Shown piece after piece: positions 35,131 through 41,603 of a DNA stretch of 64,000 nucleotides. The stretch lies in NCBI GenBank assembly GCA_016212095.1, contig JACRHH010000001.1, positions 1 to 64,000 of the forward strand, written 5' to 3'. The translations under genes were made by a program, and so were the position numbers. Under the pieces are notes generated by a model. The model did no database searches, had not been told where the DNA came from, and saw only the letters and a list, made by a program, of their open reading frames with translations. The number at the start of each line of letters is the position of its first letter. Position 1 is the stretch's first letter. This DNA is from Nitrospirota bacterium (GTDB taxonomy: Bacteria > Nitrospirota > Thermodesulfovibrionia > SZUA-242).

Positions 35131-37761
35131 ATGGAAAAGGTTTACAACCCTTCGGGGATCGAAGAGAAGTGGTACGCCCGCTGGCTTGAAGACGGGCTTT
35201 TTTCGGCGGATGACGTTGCACGCGGCAAGCCGCCGTACTCAATAGTCATCCCGCCCCCGAACGTAACCGGCGTTCTGCACATGGGCCATGCCCTGAACAA
35301 CACCCTTCAGGATATTCTTGTCCGCTGGAAACGCATGTCGGGCTATAACGCCATGTGGATGCCGGGCATGGATCACGCCGGAATCGCCACCCAAAACGTG
35401 GTCGAGCGCGAGATAAAGAAGGAAAATCTATCCCGCCACGATCTTGGGCGCGAGAAGTTCGTGGAGCGCGTCTGGAAGTGGAAAGAGCATTCCGGCGGAC
35501 GGATTCTGCACCAGCTCAAGCGGCTGGGCTGTTCGTGCGACTGGGACAGGCAGCGGTTCACGCTGGACGAAGGGCTTTCGGATGCTGTGCGGGAAGTTTT
35601 CGTGCGGCTCTACGAAGACGGACTGATCTATCGCGGCGATTACGTTATCAACTGGTGTCCGCGCTGCCACACCGCGCTAAGCGACATAGAGGTTGAGCAC
35701 GAGGATTTCGCCGGTAATCTCTACCACCTTTCATATCCGCTGAAAGATGGCTCCGGCTCGATAACCGTTGCCACCACGCGGCCCGAAACCATGCTTGGCG
35801 ATACGGCGGTGGCAGTGCATCCCGACGACGAGCGTTACAAAGCCTTTGTCGGCAAAACCCTGATTCTGCCGGTACTTAACCGCGAAATTCCGGTCATCGC
35901 CGACGATCAGGTGGATTCATCGTTCGGAACCGGCGCGGTGAAGGTGACGCCAGCGCACGACTTGAACGATTTTGAGATGGGCCGCCGCCATAACCTGCAC
36001 GCCATTATCGTGATGAAGGAAGACGGCACGATGTCGGCCTATGCCGGGCCATATGCCGGGCAGGATCGCTACGAATGCCGCAAGAATCTTTTGAACGACC
36101 TTGAAACAAGCGGCGTTCTGGTGAAAACCGAGAAGCACGGCATGAGCGTGGGCCACTGCTACCGGTGCAAGACCGTGATCGAGCCGTATCTGTCGAAACA
36201 GTGGTTCGTGCGCATGAAGCCGCTTGCCGAACCGGCCATCGAGGCGGTGAAGTCCGGCAAAATCCGCATTGTGCCCAAAAAATGGGAAACCGACTACCTG
36301 ATCTGGATGGCGAACATCCGCGACTGGTGCATCTCGCGCCAGATATGGTGGGGCCATCGCATTCCGGCATGGCACTGTGAAACCTGCGGCGAGATCAACG
36401 TGGCGCGCACTGCGCCTGAAAGCTGCAAGAAATGCGGCGGCGCGAAGCTGCGGCAGGACGAGGACGTGCTCGACACCTGGTTTTCGTCCGCGCTCTGGCC
36501 GTTTTCAACGCTCGGCTGGCCGCAAGACACTGCGGCATTAAAAACCTTCTATCCAACGTCGGTTCTGGTCACCGGGTTCGACATCCTAACCTTCTGGGTG
36601 GCCCGGATGATCGTTATGGGCCTGAAGTTCATGGACGAGGTTCCGTTCCACGACGTCTACATCCACGCGCTTGTGCGAGACGCGCAGGGGCAGAAGATGT
36701 CGAAATCAAAGGGAAATGTGGTTGATCCTCTCACCATGGCCGACAAGTACGGCACTGACGCGTTCAGGTTCACGCTCACCGCGTTCGCGGCGCAGGGCCG
36801 CGACGTGAAATTCTCGGAAGAGCGCGTCGAGGGCTACCGGAATTTCGCCAACAAGATCTGGAACGCCTCGCGTTTCATCATGATGAACAACGAGGGAAAG
36901 GCCGTTCCGGCTATTGCCGATGCCAGACTCAATCTGATTGACCGCTGGATTTTAAGCCGCCTGAACGCAACCGTTGTCGAGGTGAACGATGCGCTGACGC
37001 AATACCGCTTCAACGACGCGGCGGGGGCGATCTACCAGTTCATATGGAAGGAATTCTGCGACTGGTACATCGAGCTTGCCAAGCCGGTGATGATGCAGGG
37101 GGTTGGAGACGCCGACGCAACACGCGCCACGCTTTCGCATGTGATGGAGACGTCGCTTCGGCTGCTGCATCCGTTCATGCCGTTCATGACCGAGGAGATA
37201 TGGCAGAACCTGCCGCACGAAGGCTCAAGCATAGTTACCGCGCGGTTTCCGCAGCCCGGCGACAACTTGACCGACGCCGACGCCGAGGAGCGCATGGAGC
37301 TTGTGATGGCGGCAACAAACGCGATCCGCACGATAAAGGGCGAGATGAACGTCGCCCCGTCGAAGCGGGTGAACGCGCTCATAAAGGCAGACGGCAAGGC
37401 GCGGCAGACAATTGAAGAAAGCCGCGCCTTGATCGAGGCGCTGGCGCGGGCCGATCTGACGACAGGCCCGGACATCGAAAAACCGCGCGACGCCGCAACC
37501 GAGGTATGCCCGCCGGTTGAGGTTTACGTTCCGCTGGCCGGACTGCTGGATGTTGCAGCCGAAATCGCCCGGATGGACAAAGACCTGAAAAAAATCGAGG
37601 CGGAGCTTGCCGCTATCAACCGGAAACTTGGAAACGAGGATTTCCTCGAACGCGCGCCAGCCGAGGTTGTGGAGAAGGAAAAGGCGCGTTTCAACGAGTC
37701 GAATGAACGCGCCGAAAAGCTGCGTGGCGGCATAGAAAGGCTTCGGGCGTTTGGAGCATGA
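35131..37761 (+). CDS. valS: Valyl-tRNA synthetase
   Basis: An 876-residue class I synthetase that charges tRNA-Val. The HIGH element is PNVTGVLHMGHALNN (near residue 45) and the KMSKS element GQKMSKSKGNVVDP (near residue 523). The CP1 editing domain lies between them (TTRPETMLGDTAVAVHP), and the C-terminal coiled-coil arm binds tRNA. The length is typical of bacterial ValS. The last 11 bp overlap nadC. The tRNA-Val(GAC) gene of this window lies at 51695-51769. Confidence 0.98.
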   Translation: MEKVYNPSGIEEKWYARWLEDGLFSADDVARGKPPYSIVIPPPNVTGVLHMGHALNNTLQDILVRWKRMSGYNAMWMPGMDHAGIATQNVVEREIKKENLSRHDLGREKFVERVWKWKEHSGGRILHQLKRLGCSCDWDRQRFTLDEGLSDAVREVFVRLYEDGLIYRGDYVINWCPRCHTALSDIEVEHEDFAGNLYHLSYPLKDGSGSITVATTRPETMLGDTAVAVHPDDERYKAFVGKTLILPVLNREIPVIADDQVDSSFGTGAVKVTPAHDLNDFEMGRRHNLHAIIVMKEDGTMSAYAGPYAGQDRYECRKNLLNDLETSGVLVKTEKHGMSVGHCYRCKTVIEPYLSKQWFVRMKPLAEPAIEAVKSGKIRIVPKKWETDYLIWMANIRDWCISRQIWWGHRIPAWHCETCGEINVARTAPESCKKCGGAKLRQDEDVLDTWFSSALWPFSTLGWPQDTAALKTFYPTSVLVTGFDILTFWVARMIVMGLKFMDEVPFHDVYIHALVRDAQGQKMSKSKGNVVDPLTMADKYGTDAFRFTLTAFAAQGRDVKFSEERVEGYRNFANKIWNASRFIMMNNEGKAVPAIADARLNLIDRWILSRLNATVVEVNDALTQYRFNDAAGAIYQFIWKEFCDWYIELAKPVMMQGVGDADATRATLSHVMETSLRLLHPFMPFMTEEIWQNLPHEGSSIVTARFPQPGDNLTDADAEERMELVMAATNAIRTIKGEMNVAPSKRVNALIKADGKARQTIEESRALIEALARADLTTGPDIEKPRDAATEVCPPVEVYVPLAGLLDVAAEIARMDKDLKKIEAELAAINRKLGNEDFLERAPAEVVEKEKARFNESNERAEKLRGGIERLRAFGA

Positions 37762-38605
37762 CCTTGCGATAACCCCGGCCATAGTCCGGCTGATCGAGAA
37801 CGCGCTCTCCGAGGACATCGGAAGCGGCGACATCACCACGCTCTGCACCGTTCCGGCGGATCATCGCTCGGAGGGAACCATTCTGGCCAAGTCCGACACG
37901 GTCGTTGCCGGACTGCCGCTCGCGCCGATTGTGCTTGAGGCGGCGGGCGGCGATGCTGCGCTCGAAGTATTGGCCGATGACGGAACACGGGTAAAAGCCG
38001 GGGAGGTTATAGCCCGGCTTTCCGGAAGCACGCGAACCTTGCTCGCTGCCGAACGCGTGATTTTGAACCTGATGCAGAGGCTTTCGGGCATAGCCGCGTT
38101 AACCGGCCTCTACGTTGACGCCGTTTCCGGCCTGCCGGTGAAAATCCTCGACACCCGGAAAACCACTCCCGGCCTTCGCGCGCTAGAAAAATACGCCGTC
38201 CGCGTGGGCGGCGGACATAATCATCGATTCGGCCTGTTCGACGCCGTGCTTATCAAAGACAACCACATTGCCGCCTGCGGGGGCGTTGCCGAAGCAATAC
38301 GCCGCGCGAAGGCGTGCGCGCCGCATATGCTCAAGATAGAGGTGGAGGTAGCAACGCTCGACCAACTGCGCGAAGCGCTCGATTGCGGGGCAGATGTCAT
38401 CATGCTCGACAACATGAGCCCGGAAACCATGCGCGAGGCTGCAAAAATCACCGCCGGGCGCGTTCCGCTTGAGGCATCGGGCAACGTGACGCTTTCAACC
38501 GCGCGCACCATAGCCGAAACCGGCGTGAACTACATCTCGGCAGGCTCGCTCACCCATTCCGCGCCTGCTGCGGATATAAGCATGAAGATACGGCGCATGG
38601 CTTAA
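37751..38605 (+). CDS. nadC: Nicotinate-nucleotide pyrophosphorylase (carboxylating)
   Basis: A 284-residue enzyme of NAD synthesis that converts quinolinate and PRPP to nicotinate mononucleotide. Landmarks are EDIGSGDITT near residue 20, LDTRKTTPGLRALEKYAVRV, GGHNHRFGLFDAVLIKDNH, and the C-terminal ISAGSLTHSAPAADISMKI. The start is TTG 37751 inside valS; no in-frame ATG gives a sensible N-terminus. A second, diverged copy of the last ~57 bp lies downstream of hicB at 39291-39353. Confidence 0.95.
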   Translation: MEHDLAITPAIVRLIENALSEDIGSGDITTLCTVPADHRSEGTILAKSDTVVAGLPLAPIVLEAAGGDAALEVLADDGTRVKAGEVIARLSGSTRTLLAAERVILNLMQRLSGIAALTGLYVDAVSGLPVKILDTRKTTPGLRALEKYAVRVGGGHNHRFGLFDAVLIKDNHIAACGGVAEAIRRAKACAPHMLKIEVEVATLDQLREALDCGADVIMLDNMSPETMREAAKITAGRVPLEASGNVTLSTARTIAETGVNYISAGSLTHSAPAADISMKIRRMA

Positions 38606-38615
38606 ACGTCACCAT

Positions 38616-38650
38616 GGCTTACTGTAACTATTTTACAGTTACAGTAAGCC
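38616..38650 (+). promoter_or_regulatory. 14-bp perfect inverted repeat upstream of hicA
   Basis: Arms GGCTTACTGTAACT (38616-38629) and AGTTACAGTAAGCC (38637-38650) flank a 7-bp loop ATTTTAC. The repeat ends 18 bp before the hicA start, where a HicB-bound operator would be expected; it could also act as the nadC terminator. Confidence 0.6.
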
Positions 38651-38668
38651 GCATTCTCTGTTAATATT

Positions 38669-38923
38669 ATGTCAAGACATCGGAAAGCACTGGAGAAGCT
38701 ATACGCGACACCGCCAGCCTTAGACATCAAATGGGACGAGTTGAAAAGCGTTCTGGAGCATTTAGGTTACACCATGCTTAAGGGTAGCGGTTCGCGCAGA
38801 AAGTTTTTTCATAAAGGCAAGGGCGCCTTGATTATATGCCATGCGCCGCACCCGTCACCAAACGTTGACAAGGGGTGCATTGCGGATGTGAGAGAACATC
38901 TGAAGGCAAACGGACTTATTTAG
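38669..38923 (+). CDS. hicA: HicA family mRNA interferase toxin
   Basis: An 84-residue toxin with the double-stranded RNA-binding-like fold. The conserved stretch is LGYTMLKGSGSRRKFFHKGK, where GSRRKFFH holds the catalytic His, followed by the HAPHPSPNVDKG loop. It degrades mRNA when the antitoxin is lost. It is encoded directly upstream of hicB with 8 bp between them. No strong ribosome-binding site is seen before the ATG, as fits a toxin produced at low level. Confidence 0.9.
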   Translation: MSRHRKALEKLYATPPALDIKWDELKSVLEHLGYTMLKGSGSRRKFFHKGKGALIICHAPHPSPNVDKGCIADVREHLKANGLI

Positions 38924-38931
38924 AGGAAATC

Positions 38932-39336
38932 ATGGATATTCTCAAATACAAGGAATATGAGGGAACCGCCGAGCTGGATATGACTCGCAGGATTTGCCGT
39001 GGAAAGTTGCTGTTCATCGATGATCTAGTGACATACGAGGCGGCATCGCCTACGGAATTGCAGATGGAATTCGAGGCGGCAGTGGACGATTACGTTGAAA
39101 CCTGTGCAACTGTAGGCAAGGAACCGCAAAAGCCATTGAAAGGGCAATTCAACGTCCGCATTCCTCCTGCCTTGCACAAGGCGGCAACCTTGAAAGCCTT
39201 GACCGATAATATATCGCTCAACGATGTTGTGGTACGCGCAATGGATGCTTTTGTAAACGTTCGCGCCGACTCTAACCAGAACATTCGGGCTTCTCAGCCG
39301 GAGCCATCACCCATTCCGCGCCTGCGGCGGATATAA
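38932..39336 (+). CDS. hicB: HicB family antitoxin with altered C-terminus
   Basis: A 134-residue antitoxin starting at ATG 38932 behind GAGGAAA. Residues 1-65 are the partial RNase-H-like HicB domain (YEGTAELDMTRRICRGKLLF). Residues about 78-112 are a ribbon-helix-helix/Arc-type DNA-binding domain (GQFNVRIPPALHKAATLKAL). The last 15 residues (SQPEPSPIPRLRRI) are not HicB-like: they are the nadC-tail copy read in another frame, so insertion next to that copy supplied a new end to hicB. It neutralises HicA and represses the operon. Confidence 0.85.
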   Translation: MDILKYKEYEGTAELDMTRRICRGKLLFIDDLVTYEAASPTELQMEFEAAVDDYVETCATVGKEPQKPLKGQFNVRIPPALHKAATLKALTDNISLNDVVVRAMDAFVNVRADSNQNIRASQPEPSPIPRLRRI

Positions 39337-39353
39337 GCCTTAAGATCAGCTAA
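39291..39353 (+). pseudogene. Displaced second copy of the nadC 3' end
   Basis: In the nadC frame this reads FSAGAITHSAPAADISLKIS and stops at TAA 39351-39353, against ISAGSLTHSAPAADISMKI of the intact nadC. About 57 bp align with 38535-38591, including an identical 19-bp core (TCACCCATTCCGCGCCTGC). The divergence shows it is either an old duplication or came from another strain's nadC. It overlaps the end of hicB in a different frame. Confidence 0.8.
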
Positions 39354-39412
39354 TTTCGCCTTCACCCGATCTTCAAGAAAACGGGTGTATAATCCGAAAA
39401 GCATTGTAACAG

Positions 39413-39439
39413 CGTCTTGGCGTGGTTCGCGCCAAGACG
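39413..39439 (+). terminator. Hairpin after the hicAB/nadC-tail block
   Basis: Arms CGTCTTGGCG and CGCCAAGACG form a perfect 10-bp stem with a 7-base loop, followed by TTATAC rather than a long T run. It probably ends the hicAB transcript or insulates the secreted-protein gene at 39495. Confidence 0.5.
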
Positions 39440-39494
39440 TTATACATAATAATGAGGGGCGACATTGCTATGAATTATCGAAAGAGGTATCACG

Positions 39495-39989
39495 ATGAAA
39501 GCGAGCGGCTTCATTTGCAGCGCAATAATCGTATCGGCACTGTCCTTCTCGTCGGCCATCGCCGGAGCCGCCAACGGCGGAGCCGTTGCGGGATGGGAAA
39601 TGAGACTTAACATAGCTCAGGGCAGCGCGGGTATAAATGTGTATTTGGGTCAGAGGGCGGATGCCACTGACGGAATCGACGGCTATTACGACGTGCCCGC
39701 TTTCACTTCCGAGGGTTTCGACGCTCATCTTTCGCTGGAAGACGGCAGATATTGGCGAGACATCAGGCAATATCGTCAGGGAAGCGCGAAAACATGGCTG
39801 ATTGTGGTGCAACCGTCAGACAGCGATGCCATATCGATAAAGTGGAAGACCGCCGATATTCCAGCAAACCTGACACTGATTCTCTCCGATCCGGATTCCG
39901 GAACGGTTATCGACATGAAGCACTCGACTTCATATGAAGTGCCGGCAGAACATTCGCATCAACTTATGATTGATGCTGTTTCGAATTAA
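39495..39989 (+). CDS. Hypothetical secreted protein
   Basis: A 164-residue protein with a clear signal peptide (residues 1-25, ending AIAG-AANGG) and a ribosome-binding site AAAGAGG. The mature part is rich in beta-strand residues (GWEMRLNIAQGSAGINVYLG and WLIVVQPSDSDAISIKWKTA) and may form an Ig-like or carbohydrate-binding sandwich. I do not recognise the family. The next gene, 11 bp on, encodes a surface lipoprotein with an Ig-like fold, so the two probably work together at the cell surface. Confidence 0.6.
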   Translation: MKASGFICSAIIVSALSFSSAIAGAANGGAVAGWEMRLNIAQGSAGINVYLGQRADATDGIDGYYDVPAFTSEGFDAHLSLEDGRYWRDIRQYRQGSAKTWLIVVQPSDSDAISIKWKTADIPANLTLILSDPDSGTVIDMKHSTSYEVPAEHSHQLMIDAVSN

Positions 39990-40000
39990 GGGGTGTTGTC

Positions 40001-40444
40001 ATGACAAGCAATCGTTTTCCATATATAACCGCCGGATTATTGTTGTTGCTCTGTTTTGCGCTGACAGCGTGTCCGGATGGTGGAAATGGCGAGCCGGTTT
40101 CATGGTTCAGCTCGGTATATCCACTTGACGGAGCCACATGCACCCCTGTCGATGTTCAGGTTAAGGTTGTATTTTCAGACGCGCTCACTCAGGCGCTTGC
40201 AGACACTGCCAAGATAACGCTTTCGGACGGCGCAGCGAACGTGCCGCTCAGTGTTGTCTATAACGACGCCAAAACAGAGGCAACGATTTCACCCTCGACC
40301 GCGCTTGAATTCGGCAAGACCTACACGGCCACGATAGAGCTTGTAGGGCAGGAAACCAAAATCTGGACATTCTCGACGTTTGACGCCGCGGCATGTGATC
40401 CGCCGGGGCCGCCCACAACCACCACGACAACATTGCCGAAATAA
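40001..40444 (+). CDS. Lipoprotein with Big_5/SbsA-type Ig-like domain
   Basis: A 147-residue lipoprotein with lipobox LTAC near residue 25 (LLLLLCFALTACPDGG). Residues about 35-130 follow the Big_5 pattern (VYPLDGATCTPVDVQVKVVF ... ITLSDGAANVPLSV ... LEFGKTYTATI), a small beta sandwich found in surface and S-layer proteins. The end is a Thr-rich stretch (PTTTTTTLPK). It is not a PEP-CTERM tail: no PEP motif or membrane helix is present. Confidence 0.75.
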   Translation: MTSNRFPYITAGLLLLLCFALTACPDGGNGEPVSWFSSVYPLDGATCTPVDVQVKVVFSDALTQALADTAKITLSDGAANVPLSVVYNDAKTEATISPSTALEFGKTYTATIELVGQETKIWTFSTFDAAACDPPGPPTTTTTTLPK

Positions 40445-40456
40445 GCAGCAGCGCGG

Positions 40457-41005
40457 CTAAAACAGTTCCGAGAGTTCCATCCTGAATCCGGCCAGCAGGC
40501 CGGATTCGAGGCTCTCCCATTTCTCGTATCTGCGACTTAGAACAAGCCCCTTTTCGGTTCTCGAAAACACCTCAACCGCCTCGGCGTCGGGAATGACAAT
40601 CCAGTACTCGGCAACGCCGTAACGGTCGTAAAGCCTCTTTTTCCTGCCGAAGTCGATATGCGCCGAACTCTCCGACACTATCTCGACAACAATGTCGGGC
40701 GCGCCCTGAATGTTTGCCTCGCCGATAATCCCGGCGCGTTCGTTCGAGATGAAAAGAACGTCGGGCTGAACCACAACATCGTTGTCCAGCACAACATCGG
40801 TGGGCGCGGAAAACACCCGTCCCGATCTGCGCTGCCTGACGAAGCTTCTGATAGCGAAATCCACTTCTCCTGAAATCATCTGGTGGCGTATAATTGGAGG
40901 AGGTGTCATTATCAGTTCCCCCTCGATCAGTTCATAACGCTTGTCATCGGGCAGCGCGGCGTAATCCTCGTATGTGTATTTCCCTTCGAGCGTGGCTGTC
41001 GGCAT
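40457..41005 (-). CDS. Uma2 (DUF820) family protein
   Basis: A 182-residue protein opening YTYEDYAALPDDKRYELIEG. It has VVQPDVLFI and the PD-(D/E)xK-like core APDIVVEIVSESS ... KKRLYDRYGVAEYWIV, where E and K are the catalytic residues of a restriction-type nuclease fold. The substrate is unknown. Uma2 genes are often mobile and multicopy. An AAGGAGG ribosome-binding site precedes the ATG. It stands alone, convergent with the lipoprotein gene. Confidence 0.88.
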   Translation of the reverse strand: MPTATLEGKYTYEDYAALPDDKRYELIEGELIMTPPPIIRHQMISGEVDFAIRSFVRQRRSGRVFSAPTDVVLDNDVVVQPDVLFISNERAGIIGEANIQGAPDIVVEIVSESSAHIDFGRKKRLYDRYGVAEYWIVIPDAEAVEVFSRTEKGLVLSRRYEKWESLESGLLAGFRMELSELF

Positions 41006-41029
41006 TGTAAGTCCTCCTTGCTCTGCTAA

Positions 41030-41569
41030 TCAGTTCATGTTAGCACGAAGCGCCGCATCGATCTCGCTCCGCAGGCTCTTCTCGTCGTAATAGGTTTTGT
41101 GCTTGCTGAGAATGATCCTGTCTTTGCCTATCACAAACGTTGCCGGAACAGAGCTTATATGCCCGTATGCCGCAGTAACCCTGTCGTTGGCGCGCGCAAC
41201 CGGAAACGTCAGCCCCATCTTGGCCGTCGTTTCGCGCGATACATCGTCGGTTGCGATGGCGATTACCGCAAATCCCCTGTCGGCGTGCTCGCGGTATATT
41301 TTCTCGAACAGCTCAAGCTGATCCTTGCACGGCCCGCACCAGCTCGCCCAGAAGAAAACAACCACAACCTGATCCTTGAACGCGGACAGATCGACCATCG
41401 CGCCATGCACATCGGCAAGCCCGATCTCCGGAGCGATGTCGCCGACAACCGGCGGCACTTTCTCAAAAGGCGTCCGGGCGGACAGAAGATATGCAACAAC
41501 TCCCGCAGCCACGACAGCAACGGCGATAAACCAGACTATTTTCGATTTCACGGATACGCTTCCTTTCAT
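41030..41569 (-). CDS. TlpA-like membrane-anchored thioredoxin
   Basis: A 179-residue protein with one N-terminal membrane anchor (about residues 11-29) and a periplasmic thioredoxin/AhpC-TSA domain. The redox motif is WASWCGPCKDQLELF near residue 75, and the cis-Pro is in SSVPATFVIGKD. Such proteins reduce disulfides during cytochrome c maturation or in the envelope. The small cytochrome at 4511 would be one possible client in the cell, though not linked here. It is divergent from hrpB with 34 bp between. Confidence 0.88.
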   Translation of the reverse strand: MKGSVSVKSKIVWFIAVAVVAAGVVAYLLSARTPFEKVPPVVGDIAPEIGLADVHGAMVDLSAFKDQVVVVFFWASWCGPCKDQLELFEKIYREHADRGFAVIAIATDDVSRETTAKMGLTFPVARANDRVTAAYGHISSVPATFVIGKDRIILSKHKTYYDEKSLRSEIDAALRANMN

Positions 41570-41603
41570 TTAATGACTCAACATCCGTAGTATTCTAGCA
41601 ACA

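Noticed and set aside
40001-40444. Thr-rich C-terminus of the lipoprotein as a possible PEP-CTERM sorting tail
   Set aside because: There is no PEP motif, no membrane helix and no basic end, so it cannot be an exosortase substrate.
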